DNA from: Roseburia sp. | GTDB lineage: Bacteria > Bacillota_A > Clostridia > Lachnospirales > Lachnospiraceae | DNA length: 58,717 nt | NCBI GenBank assembly: GCA_019411365.1 | Contig: DXQT01000013.1 | Location: 8,195 to 66,911, forward strand | Direction of reading: 5' to 3' | Part shown: in pieces, positions 23,538-31,833 of the stretch | Layout of the letters: every line of letters starts with the position of its first letter | Numbering within the stretch: position 1 is the stretch's first letter | The notes under the pieces: model-generated | Told to the model about the DNA's origin: nothing | The model's database searches: none | Seen by the model: the letters and a program-made list of their open reading frames with translations, nothing else | Translations under genes and position numbers: made by a program

Positions 23538-23957
23538 GCACCTGAGATGATCTACAATGAGCCTGTCAATGCATTTGTTGCCGACTTTATCGGTGACAGC
23601 AACATCATAAACGGAACCATGATCCAGGATAAAGTTGTGGAGATCTTAGGTGTGAAGATCCCATGTGTCGACGAGGGATTCGGCTGTAATACGCCGGTCG
23701 ATGTTGTAATCCGTCCGGAGGATGTCGAGATCACAGAGCCTGGTGCCGGTTTTATGGATGGTGACATCGTATCCATCATCTTTAAGGGTGTACACTATGA
23801 GATCAGCATTATGGCAAACGGCTATGAATGGCTGGTTCACACCACAAAAATGTATCCGGTGGGCACGCATGTCGGCATCAACGTGATCCCGTTTAACATC
23901 CAGATCATGAACAAACCGGAATCTGAGGATGAGGAGGCCGTGGAGATCGATGCGTAA
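23538..23957 (+). pseudogene. potA: potA C-terminal fragment (spermidine/putrescine ABC ATPase), disrupted by the ICE
   Basis: Open frame beginning A-P-E-M-I-Y-N-E: the PotA region just after the ABC core (PEMIYNEPVNAFVADFIGDS), then the TOBE-like domain (VDVVIRPEDVEI, IIFKGVHYEISIMANG). Full PotA is about 350 aa; only about 140 remain, without Walker A, signature or Walker B. The missing part should be at the other ICE end. The stop overlaps potB by 8 nt, so this was the first gene of a potABCD operon. An ATG at 23547 has no ribosome site, so translation of the remnant is doubtful. Confidence 0.88.
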
Positions 23958-24774
23958 ATTAGGCAGACAGCTTTTAGCAGGACCTTATCTGGTATGGATA
24001 ATCGGATTTATCCTGCTGCCGATCGTTATTATCTTATATTATGCGTTTACAAATACTTCGGGTGCTTTTACCTGGGACAATATCGCAGCGATTGCAGACC
24101 CGGTACATGTAAAATCCATTCTGCTTTCCTTAAAGCTCGGATTTTTCTGTACAGTAGTCTGTCTGCTGCTTGCCTATCCGCTTGCGATGATCTTAAACAG
24201 TTTTCATTTTAAGCATCAGAGTTTTGTCGTATTTTTATTTGTACTTCCGATGTGGATGAATTTTATGCTGCGTATCCTTGCCTGGCGGCTTTTACTCTCC
24301 AACAACGGTATCGTAAACGCACTGTTTGGTCTCTTTGGCTTTGGCCCGGTGAAAATGTTAAATACACCGACCGCCGTTGTATTCGGCATGGTATATGACT
24401 TTCTGCCATTTATGATCCTGCCGATCTATAACTCCATAGCGCGCATCAAACCGGACGTTATCGAAGCTGCAAAAGACCTGGGTGCAAATTCAAGGATCGT
24501 ACTGATCCGCATTATCTTTCCGCTGACACTCTCCGGCGTGATCAGCGGAATCGTCATGGTTTTCGTTCCGGCTCTTACCTCTTTCGTGATCTCCGATCTG
24601 CTCGGCGGTGGTAAAGTGCTTTTGATCGGAAATGTCATTGAACAGGAATTTATGCAGGGAAGTAACTGGAATTTGGGCTCCGGACTTTCCGTTGTACTTA
24701 TGATTTTCGTCATCGCAAGTATGGCGGTCATGAATATTTTTGATAAAGATCAGGGAGGAACTGCTGTATGGTAA
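23950..24774 (+). CDS. potB: Spermidine/putrescine ABC transporter permease PotB
   Basis: 274 aa from the ATG at 23950 (overlapping the potA stop); a frame start 21 nt earlier is less likely. Six predicted transmembrane helices, the first being LVWIIGFILLPIVIILYYAF. The permease coupling (EAA-like) loop reads IEAAKDLGANSRIVLIRIIF. PotB pairs with PotC to form the membrane channel for polyamine uptake. With potA cut upstream, transcription and energy supply are both in doubt. Confidence 0.92.
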   Translation: MRKLGRQLLAGPYLVWIIGFILLPIVIILYYAFTNTSGAFTWDNIAAIADPVHVKSILLSLKLGFFCTVVCLLLAYPLAMILNSFHFKHQSFVVFLFVLPMWMNFMLRILAWRLLLSNNGIVNALFGLFGFGPVKMLNTPTAVVFGMVYDFLPFMILPIYNSIARIKPDVIEAAKDLGANSRIVLIRIIFPLTLSGVISGIVMVFVPALTSFVISDLLGGGKVLLIGNVIEQEFMQGSNWNLGSGLSVVLMIFVIASMAVMNIFDKDQGGTAVW

Positions 24775-25538
24775 AGAAGGCTGCATCCCGCATTTATCTT
24801 GCGGTCATCTTTTTATTTTTATATCTTCCGATTTTTGTTTTGGTCGTTCTTTCCTTTAACAATTCCAAATCAAGAGTCGTATGGGGCGGATTTACTTTAA
24901 AATGGTACGCCTCCTGTTTTACAGACAAAACGATCATGAACGCACTGATCATGACGCTGCAGATCACACTTTGCGCCGCAGTACTCTCCACGCTGATCGG
25001 CACACTCGCTGCCATCGGCATCAGTGCGATGAAAAAACGTGGCACCACACTGATGCTCGGTGCAACCAACATCCCGCTGTTAAACGCGGATATCGTGACC
25101 GGAATATCACTCATGCTGCTTTTTGTAAAATTTTTAAATCTGGGCTTTGTAACGGTGCTCATTGCACACATTACATTTGATATCCCGTATGTGATTTTAA
25201 ATGTACTTCCAAAATTAAAGCAGGTAAACCGGAACACCTATGAAGCGGCCTTAGATCTTGGTGCCTCCCCGCTTTATGCCTTTTATAAAGTGACCTGGCC
25301 GGATATCAAATCCGGTGTGTTTTCCGGATTCTTAATGGCTGTCACCATGTCCCTGGATGATTTTTCCATCACCTTTTTTACCAAGGGTGCCGGTGTGAAC
25401 ACACTTTCGACCATGCTCTACACAGAACTTCGAAAAGGTGTACGTCCGGAGCTTTATGCACTTTCCACACTGCTGTTTTTTGCCGCATTTCTGCTGTTGC
25501 TTGTCATGAACCGCAGATCGTCTAAGAACAGCCAGTAA
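24768..25538 (+). CDS. potC: Spermidine/putrescine ABC transporter permease PotC
   Basis: 256 aa, ATG overlapping the potB stop. Six transmembrane helices and the coupling loop YEAALDLGASPLYAFYKVTW followed by PDIKSGVFSGFLMAVTMSLD, a region conserved in PotC. It forms the second half of the polyamine channel. Intact. Confidence 0.92.
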   Translation: MVKKAASRIYLAVIFLFLYLPIFVLVVLSFNNSKSRVVWGGFTLKWYASCFTDKTIMNALIMTLQITLCAAVLSTLIGTLAAIGISAMKKRGTTLMLGATNIPLLNADIVTGISLMLLFVKFLNLGFVTVLIAHITFDIPYVILNVLPKLKQVNRNTYEAALDLGASPLYAFYKVTWPDIKSGVFSGFLMAVTMSLDDFSITFFTKGAGVNTLSTMLYTELRKGVRPELYALSTLLFFAAFLLLLVMNRRSSKNSQ

Positions 25539-25579
25539 TTACAGATACGCCGTATTATCCGGCAGATCGTGAGGATATC

Positions 25580-26635
25580 ATGAAAAAATATATTGTTTTT
25601 CCGCTTTTACTTCTCGGCGCTTTTTTTGCCGCAGGCTGTGGAACAAAAAATACCGCTGACGATAATTCGCTGGTCGTTTTAAATTATGGAAAATATATGG
25701 ACAGTTCTGTTTTAAAACTGTTTGAACAGGAAACCGGCATCCATGTTAAATTAGAAGAATATGAAAGCCCGGAGGAAATGTATACGAAATATAAAGCCGG
25801 TTCGATCGGTTATGACTTAATCTGCACTTCCGACTATATGGTAGAACGTCTGATCTCGGAGGGCGAAGTAAATAAGATCGACTTCAGCAGTTTTTCGAAT
25901 TACCAAAATATTGATCCGTCGATCATCGATGCGGCAAGGATCTTTGACCCGGATGCCTCTTACTCCATGCCCTATTTTTACGGAACGCTCGGCATCCTCT
26001 ACAATACCACGATGGTCACAGATGATGAGGTGTCCTCCTGGAATATCCTGTGGGATGAACACTACAAAGATTCCATCATTATGCAGAATTCTGTCCGTGA
26101 TTCGTTTGTCCCGGCTCTTCGCCTGTTAAATTATGACATCAATACAGAAAACGAGACCGAGCTGAATAATGCCGTTGATCTTCTGATCAAACAAAAACCT
26201 CTTGTGTACGCCTATTATGTGGATGAGACTTCCGATGAAATAGCTGCCGGAAATGCGGCAATGGCATTAGTTTATTCTGGGGAAGCAGCCACTGCGATGG
26301 AATTAAATGATGACCTCTCCTATACGGTTCCAAAAGAAGGTTCCAACCTCTGGATCGATTCCTGGTTCATTCCAAAGAGCTGTAAAAATCAGGAAAATGC
26401 TGAAAAATTTCTCGATTTCCTATGCCGTGAGGACGTTGCCATGAAAAATTTTGATTATGTCTGCTATGCCACACCAAACCTTGCTGTGATTGATGCACTT
26501 GACGATGAGACTCTGAGTGATACCACCATTTTCCCGCCACAGGAAACACTGGATAACTGTACCGTGTACAAACAGTTTGATGAATCCACAACTTCGCTTT
26601 ACAGCTATCTCTGGAAAAAATTAAAATCCGAATAA
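25580..26635 (+). CDS. potD: Spermidine/putrescine-binding lipoprotein PotD
   Basis: 351 aa. Signal peptide with lipobox LLLLGAFFAAGCGTK (lipidated Cys near residue 20). The body shows the PotD-type type 2 periplasmic-binding fold (NYGKYMDSSVLKLFEQETGI, YDLICTSDYMVERLI, SMPYFYGTLGILYN, SWNILWDEHYKDSIIMQNS). It captures polyamines at the outer face and delivers them to PotBC. It lies 41 nt after potC. Confidence 0.93.
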   Translation: MKKYIVFPLLLLGAFFAAGCGTKNTADDNSLVVLNYGKYMDSSVLKLFEQETGIHVKLEEYESPEEMYTKYKAGSIGYDLICTSDYMVERLISEGEVNKIDFSSFSNYQNIDPSIIDAARIFDPDASYSMPYFYGTLGILYNTTMVTDDEVSSWNILWDEHYKDSIIMQNSVRDSFVPALRLLNYDINTENETELNNAVDLLIKQKPLVYAYYVDETSDEIAAGNAAMALVYSGEAATAMELNDDLSYTVPKEGSNLWIDSWFIPKSCKNQENAEKFLDFLCREDVAMKNFDYVCYATPNLAVIDALDDETLSDTTIFPPQETLDNCTVYKQFDESTTSLYSYLWKKLKSE

Positions 26636-26641
26636 TTTTTC

Positions 26642-26698
26642 TTGCATTTGTAGTATGCATGTGTTATAGTAAGTCCACGCAGTGTTTTGCGTGGACTT
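26642..26698 (+). promoter_or_regulatory. Promoter of chromosomal DUF5688 gene plus 5' hairpin
   Basis: -35 TTGCAT (26642-26647), 17-nt spacer, -10 TATAGT (26665-26670). Directly after it, AAGTCCACGC (26671-26680) pairs perfectly with GCGTGGACTT (26689-26698), so the transcript would start within a hairpin. The stem could also serve as a weak terminator for potD, although only a C/T-mixed tail follows. Confidence 0.7.
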
Positions 26699-26777
26699 TC
26701 CCCATTTTAGAAACAGTAATATCTTCTCCTGCACCGCGGATTTATCGTGGATAGATTCGTATTTACAGGAGGTCTTT

Positions 26778-27785
26778 ATGACATATCAGACATTTAAACA
26801 GCAGATCAGACAATCTTTACAGGACGCATTTGGTTCTGACGTTTCCATTATCCTGCAGGACATTTTAAAAAATAACAATACCCACTTAGACGGTCTGACC
26901 GTTTTAACTCCGGGCTGCAATATCTCACCGACCATTTATCTGAATGACTATTTTCATGCATATGAAAACGGCCGGCCCATTTCTGATATCTGCACCGAGA
27001 TCAGGGACATTTATCAGCAGAACAAACCCGCCCACAGTGTTGATATTTCCTTTTTCACATGCTATGAGAAGGTTCAGTCCCGCATTATCTTTAAGCTGAT
27101 CAATTACGAGCGCAACAAGGCGCTGTTAACAGATGTTCCCCATTTTCGTTTTCTTGATTTGGCGATCGTATTCAACTGTCTGATCGGCATTGATCCGGAC
27201 GATATCAGCCAGTCATTTTCAGAAGAAAAGATTTCCTGCTCTCCGTCAGCCTCTGGCAGCTCTGCTACGATCCTGATCCATAACCATCATCTTTCCTTCT
27301 GGAATATCACAAAAGATGATCTGTATGCACTTGCATGCAAAAACACACCGGATCTCCAGCATTATGAGCTTCGCAATATGAGCGACGTGCTAAAAGAACT
27401 TCTTTCCGATGACGACAGCTCCGCCATCCTTGCTCCACCGGCACCTTTTCCGATGTATGTGCTGTCCAATCATACAAAATTAAACGGCTCTGCATGTATC
27501 CTGTATCAGGATCTGCTAAAAAACTTCGCAGAGCACTTAAGAAGTGATCTTTATATCCTTCCAAGCAGCATCCACGAAGTTCTCATCATTCCCGTCAATT
27601 CTTTTGCCACACCGGCCGATCCTCTGCTATCCTCCGCAAACAGTCCCGCAGATACCCGTCAGCAGTCCTATCGGGAACTCTCGGAAATGGTTCAGGAAGT
27701 CAATGCCACACAGCTTTCCACGGAGGATATTCTCTCCGACCATGTATATTATTATTCAAGGGAAAGCAGCCGTATTACCATGTAA
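26778..27785 (+). CDS. DUF5688 protein (chromosomal copy)
   Basis: 335 aa from the ATG at 26778 with CAGGAGGTCTTT. It shares blocks with the ICE protein at 20,227-21,225: NISPTIYLNDYFHAYENG, VPHFRFLDLAIVFNCLIG, LRNMSDVLKELL, RSDLYILPSSIHEVLIIPV and ELSEMVQEVNATQLS. It differs by insertions (Ser-rich around 160-175; Pro/Ala-rich around 285-300). Function unknown. It is transcribed from its own promoter and convergent with glgA, whose stop lies 25 bp away. Confidence 0.8.
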   Translation: MTYQTFKQQIRQSLQDAFGSDVSIILQDILKNNNTHLDGLTVLTPGCNISPTIYLNDYFHAYENGRPISDICTEIRDIYQQNKPAHSVDISFFTCYEKVQSRIIFKLINYERNKALLTDVPHFRFLDLAIVFNCLIGIDPDDISQSFSEEKISCSPSASGSSATILIHNHHLSFWNITKDDLYALACKNTPDLQHYELRNMSDVLKELLSDDDSSAILAPPAPFPMYVLSNHTKLNGSACILYQDLLKNFAEHLRSDLYILPSSIHEVLIIPVNSFATPADPLLSSANSPADTRQQSYRELSEMVQEVNATQLSTEDILSDHVYYYSRESSRITM

Positions 27786-27822
27786 ATTATTTTTCAAAAA
27801 AGTGACCGTATTACCATGTAAA
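27770..27822. repeat. 17-bp direct repeat spanning two convergent stop codons
   Basis: CCGTATTACCATGTAAA occurs at 27770-27786 and again at 27806-27822. In the first copy it encodes the end of the DUF5688 protein (RITM, stop). In the second, read on the other strand, it contains the glgA stop and last codons (FTW, stop). No terminator hairpin is seen between the genes. Confidence 0.75.
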
Positions 27823-29268
27823 CTTTGTCATCAGACTGTCGTACAACTTTTCATATTCTGCCACCGATGCGTTCCAGGAGAAATCCTGACTCATACCGTG
27901 TTTTATCAGTATATCCCAGTCATTTTTATGCTGGTAAAATACGGATAACGCATAACGGATCGTCGCTAACATCTCATGCGCATTATAATTTGCAAAGGAG
28001 AATCCGGTTCCCTCTTTCGTATATTCATTATACGGAATGACGGTATCCTTAAGACCACCCGTTTCACGCACGATCGGAACCGTGCCATAACGAAGGCTCA
28101 TCAGCTGGCTTAAACCACAAGGCTCAAACAAAGACGGCATCAAAAATGCATCACAGGAGGCATAAATCTGATGGGCAAGTTCCTCTGAATAGCCGATATG
28201 TACCTTCATCTTATCCGGATATTTTCCCGCAAAGTAAGACAGCATATCCTGATATCGTGCCTCTCCGGTTCCTGCCACAACAAACTGGACACGCTCGGTA
28301 CTGAGCAGTTCATCCATGATATATGCGATCAGATCAAACCCTTTCTGGTCTGTCATACGCGATACCATACCGATCAGAAATACGTCCCCGTCTACCGGAA
28401 GAGACACATTTTTTTGCAGACGTGTTTTGTTGAGTGCCTTTCCTTCCTTATAATTCACCTCGTTATAATGATTGGTCAGATAGACATCTTTCTGTGGATC
28501 ATATTCTGTATAATCCAGGCCATTTAAAATACCGGAAAGTTTATCCCTGCACGCATACATAAGTCCTTCTAATCCTTCACCGCCCTCTGGTGTCGTGATC
28601 TCATAGGCATAAGTCGGACTGACTGTGGTGACTGCATCTGCATAGACCACACCGCCTTTTAAGTAATTCGCCTCACCGTAAGACTCTAACTTATCTGAGG
28701 TAAAAATCTGTTCCGGCAGTCCGGTAATATCCATAACTGCAGGCAGTTTCCATCTTCCCTGAAATTTCAGATTATGGATGGAAAATACCGTCTTTATACC
28801 CGTATAGTATTCCTCATCTCCATATAAAGTACGCAAAAATACCGGAAGCAGTCCCGTCTGCCAGTCATGACAGTGGATGATATCCGGACAGAAATCAAGA
28901 TACGGCAATGCCTCTAACACTGCTTTTGAAAAGAATGCGAACTTCTCCACGTCCTCATAAATATTGTTGTACGGTGCATTTCCCGCAAAATAAAATTCAT
29001 TGTCGACCAGATAGTAAGTAATTCCATCATACGTTGTTTCAAAAATCCCAACGTATTGTTTCCTCCAGCTTAAATTCACATAAAAATGGCATAAAAAATG
29101 AAGCTGTCCTTTCCACCGTTCTTCCATGCAGACATATTTTGGAAGAATGACCCTCACATCATAATTCTTCTTGTCAAAATATTTTGGCAATGAGCCTGTT
29201 ACATCTGCAAGTCCTCCGGTTTTCATAAAAGGCACAGCTTCTGAAGCCGCAAATAATATTTTTTTCAT
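27811..29268 (-). CDS. glgA: Glycogen synthase (ADP-glucose type)
   Basis: 485 aa, normal GlgA length. N-terminal ADP-glucose site FMKTGGLADVTGSLPKYFDK, IIHCHDWQTGLLPVFLRTLY, and C-terminal GT-B motifs PSLFEPCGLSQLMSLRYGTV followed by PIVRETGGL. It extends alpha-1,4-glucan chains from ADP-glucose in glycogen synthesis. It is the gene after spo0A on the same strand with about 90 bp between them; no other glg gene is in the window. Confidence 0.95.
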   Translation of the reverse strand: MKKILFAASEAVPFMKTGGLADVTGSLPKYFDKKNYDVRVILPKYVCMEERWKGQLHFLCHFYVNLSWRKQYVGIFETTYDGITYYLVDNEFYFAGNAPYNNIYEDVEKFAFFSKAVLEALPYLDFCPDIIHCHDWQTGLLPVFLRTLYGDEEYYTGIKTVFSIHNLKFQGRWKLPAVMDITGLPEQIFTSDKLESYGEANYLKGGVVYADAVTTVSPTYAYEITTPEGGEGLEGLMYACRDKLSGILNGLDYTEYDPQKDVYLTNHYNEVNYKEGKALNKTRLQKNVSLPVDGDVFLIGMVSRMTDQKGFDLIAYIMDELLSTERVQFVVAGTGEARYQDMLSYFAGKYPDKMKVHIGYSEELAHQIYASCDAFLMPSLFEPCGLSQLMSLRYGTVPIVRETGGLKDTVIPYNEYTKEGTGFSFANYNAHEMLATIRYALSVFYQHKNDWDILIKHGMSQDFSWNASVAEYEKLYDSLMTKFTW

Positions 29269-29361
29269 GTCATAAACCCTCCAGCCCCAAAAATTTATTC
29301 TTCTATAAACTTTTGAAAATCTAAAGAATATTATAACTCTTTTTTACTTTTCTGAAAAGTA

Positions 29362-30156
29362 TTAATACATTTTATGTTCCAGACGAATACGGTCTGTGAT
29401 CAGCGCGATAAATTCTGAGTTGGTCGGCTTTCCTTTTCCATTGTGGATCGTATAACCGAACATCTCATCGATCGTATCCATCTTTCCCCTGCTCCATGCT
29501 ACCTCGATCGCGTGACGGATCGCTCTCTCCACTCTGCTTGATGTTGTCTGGTATTTCTTTGCAATCGTCGGGTATAGGATCTTTGTGATGGAATTTAACA
29601 TCTCCATATCATTCACGGACATAACAATGGCATCCCTTAAGTACTGATATCCTTTGATATGTGCCGGAACACCGATCTCATGGATGATCTCCGTCACATC
29701 CGCTTCAAGACTGCGCTCGCTGACCGGCTCTGCCTTTTCATATGCATTTATCTTACGTTTTTCCATTCCGGGCACACTGCGGTTTTTGATCCGTTTGATC
29801 CGGTCAATGATCATATCATTATCAAATGGTTTCATAATGTAATACGATGCCCCCATGTTGATCGCATCTTCCGTGATACGATCTTGTCCGATTGCACTGA
29901 TCATGATAAATGCCGGGTGTTTTTTGATCGTTTTATCCTTGTTCACACGGCTAAGTACCCCAAGTCCGTCTAACTTTGGCATTACTATGTCAAGCAGCAC
30001 GATATCCGGCTCTTTTGTTTTTATCACACGATAAGCTTCCTCACCGTCTTTTGCTGTTCCTACCACATTCAACTCATCATCACTTTCGATAATATCCCCT
30101 AATAACTGTAACATTATCTCATTATCATCAGCAATTGCTACACTTAATTTTTCCAT
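29362..30156 (-). CDS. spo0A: Sporulation master response regulator Spo0A
   Basis: 264 aa from the ATG at 30156 (CACAGGAGGGCTTGAA). Receiver domain with acidic pocket AIADDNEIM, phospho-Asp in [15 protein letters not shown], Thr/Ser and Lys in [10 protein letters not shown] and [10 protein letters not shown]. The C-terminal effector domain carries the Spo0A recognition helix [19 protein letters not shown] and [20 protein letters not shown]. It controls sporulation entry. The promoter has a 0A box between -35 and -10 (30252-30279). A GGDEF gene lies upstream where spoIVB would normally be adjacent. Confidence 0.96.
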   Translation of the reverse strand: MEKLSVAIADDNEIMLQLLGDIIESDDELNVVGTAKDGEEAYRVIKTKEPDIVLLDIVMPKLDGLGVLSRVNKDKTIKKHPAFIMISAIGQDRITEDAINMGASYYIMKPFDNDMIIDRIKRIKNRSVPGMEKRKINAYEKAEPVSERSLEADVTEIIHEIGVPAHIKGYQYLRDAIVMSVNDMEMLNSITKILYPTIAKKYQTTSSRVERAIRHAIEVAWSRGKMDTIDEMFGYTIHNGKGKPTNSEFIALITDRIRLEHKMY

Positions 30157-30180
30157 TTCAAGCCCTCCTGTGACAAAACA

Positions 30181-30209
30181 ATAGAAAGTGCGCCTCGCGA
30201 ACTTTCTAT
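30181..30209 (-). promoter_or_regulatory. Hairpin in spo0A 5' leader
   Basis: ATAGAAAGT (30181-30189) and ACTTTCTAT (30201-30209) are perfect arms, followed in the minus transcript by TTGTTTTGTC and then the spo0A ribosome site. It could act as a weak attenuator or stabilise the 5' end. Seen as structure; function inferred. Confidence 0.5.
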
Positions 30210-30251
30210 TATCATAAATTATTTGTAAATTGATGATACTTATTTTCACTC

Positions 30252-30279
30252 AAATTATTTTGTCGAATGTAGTCGTCAA
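30252..30279 (-). promoter_or_regulatory. spo0A promoter with embedded 0A box
   Basis: On the minus strand, -35 TTGACG (30279-30274), 16-nt spacer, -10 TAATTT (30257-30252). The exact Spo0A-binding consensus TGTCGAA (read on plus, 30261-30267) lies in the spacer. A 0A box there predicts that phosphorylated Spo0A affects its own promoter, most simply by repression. Confidence 0.7.
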
Positions 30280-30305
30280 GCGCAAAAATTTACATAAATT
30301 ATGGA

Positions 30306-31772
30306 TTATTCTACAATAATACGAAATCCATCCCTTCCGTTTTCTTTTACTTCATACAATGCTTTATCCGCATGTTCAATCAGACTATTTCTGCTTTCCT
30401 GTCTGCTTGGCAGGAAACTCGCATATCCCTGTGAAATCGTGACGGCTGCCTGTCTGCCAGAATCCTTATCCTCTATATGCAGCTGCTGCAGTTCTTTTTT
30501 TATCGTTTCTGCAATGGAAGTGATCGTATTTTCTTCCCCGTTCTGGATGAGCAGAACAAACTCGTCTCCGCCAAATCTGTATGCTTTCCCACGTTTTTCC
30601 ACGGCATTCTTCAAAACATCAGCAACATGCTGAAGACAACGATCCCCCTGAATATGCCCATATGTATCATTATGCTGTTTAAAACAATCGATATCAATCA
30701 CTCCGACAGCAATCTTTTGGCCTGTTTTTATTGCATGTTCAATCACATCCACAGCGTCTTTCTCTAACATATAACGGTTGCCCAGACCTGTCAGTGCATC
30801 CTGATTGGAACGTATCTCCGCATGTCTGCGTTGTTCTTCCTTTTCCTGAAGTTCAATCTTTAAGTCGATCGCACATGCACGTTCCTCATTGTCTGCTTTT
30901 TTCTGCTGCTGAGCCACATCTACATAGTGAATGCAGAGCTTTACATACTGCTCGTTGTCCCCAAGCTCCTTATAGTAATCCAGCCACATTTCATTGAGAA
31001 TCATTTCATAATAAATGCTGTTCTGTTTCTTTGCATGCTGCTCAAATGCCAGAATCACTCTTTTCCACTTGTCAAACTCCTGCATATCTTTCAGCAGGCC
31101 GCACAAGTCACTTACATCTTCAATATAATCTGCTGCATTTGAATCATCAATTCCACCCTTTATCAATTCATCCAAATGCTCATACACATATTCTTTTTCC
31201 CCAATGTTCCAGTAAAGTCTTGATTTCAATGTCAGATAAGAGTAACGATACATTTCATTCACAATACCCTGGCTGCATTTTTCTAATTTAAGAAGTTCCT
31301 TGCGTGCATCGTCAAGCCGGTCAAGTTCCCCATAGGACTTCATGAGATTCATGTGTGTAATCAGATACCTGATCTGAAAATTCTCATTCTCTGTGTCTGT
31401 CACTTTTTCAAGTTCATCTGCAGACCTTTCAAAATATCCAATCGCCTTTTGGTGCTGCCGTAACTCCTGATATCTGGAACCTATGTTATTATACGCCAAT
31501 GCCAGAACGGATGTTATTCCATGTCTTTTTGAACACTCTAACACTTCTAAATAACAATCCATTGCAGCCGATTCATTTCCAAGCGACACATAGATGACAC
31601 CCATCATATTCTGCGCAAATGCATACTGTTCATAATTTTTTTCCATCCGATAGATATCGATTGCATTCTGCGTTAAAGTTGCCGCCTTATTTAATTCTTT
31701 TGAAAAAAAGGCTGTCCGGCCTTCCTCCATATATTCCGCCGCTAATTTCTCTATTTCACTCTCTGTATGCAT
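30306..31772 (-). CDS. TPR-domain diguanylate cyclase (GGDEF)
   Basis: 488 aa from the ATG at 31772 (GGGTGGCAT upstream); longer frames start at 31808 and 31892, the last overlapping spoIVB. Residues about 1-300 are tetratricopeptide-like helices (LNKAATLTQNAIDIYRMEKN, YAFAQNMMGVIYVSLGNESA, LALAYNNIGSRYQELRQHQK); then a coiled linker and a GGDEF domain (NQDALTGLGNRYMLEKDAVD, IDIDCFKQHNDTYGHIQGDR, AYRFGGDEFVLLIQNGEEN). The catalytic signature is intact but the RxxD inhibitory site normally five residues before GGDEF is absent. No membrane segment, so it is a cytoplasmic c-di-GMP synthase sensing through the TPRs. Its place between spoIVB and spo0A is unusual. Confidence 0.88.
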   Translation of the reverse strand: MHTESEIEKLAAEYMEEGRTAFFSKELNKAATLTQNAIDIYRMEKNYEQYAFAQNMMGVIYVSLGNESAAMDCYLEVLECSKRHGITSVLALAYNNIGSRYQELRQHQKAIGYFERSADELEKVTDTENENFQIRYLITHMNLMKSYGELDRLDDARKELLKLEKCSQGIVNEMYRYSYLTLKSRLYWNIGEKEYVYEHLDELIKGGIDDSNAADYIEDVSDLCGLLKDMQEFDKWKRVILAFEQHAKKQNSIYYEMILNEMWLDYYKELGDNEQYVKLCIHYVDVAQQQKKADNEERACAIDLKIELQEKEEQRRHAEIRSNQDALTGLGNRYMLEKDAVDVIEHAIKTGQKIAVGVIDIDCFKQHNDTYGHIQGDRCLQHVADVLKNAVEKRGKAYRFGGDEFVLLIQNGEENTITSIAETIKKELQQLHIEDKDSGRQAAVTISQGYASFLPSRQESRNSLIEHADKALYEVKENGRDGFRIIVE

Positions 31773-31833
31773 ATGCCACCCATTTACAAAAACTGTCACT
31801 TTTTGTTTCATAATACCATATTTGCCTGTGATG

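Noticed and set aside
23380..23540. Outward promoter from the ICE end driving potBCD
   Set aside because: TTGATA/TTGATT and TATAA-like hexamers exist but their spacings (29-35 nt) are not workable.
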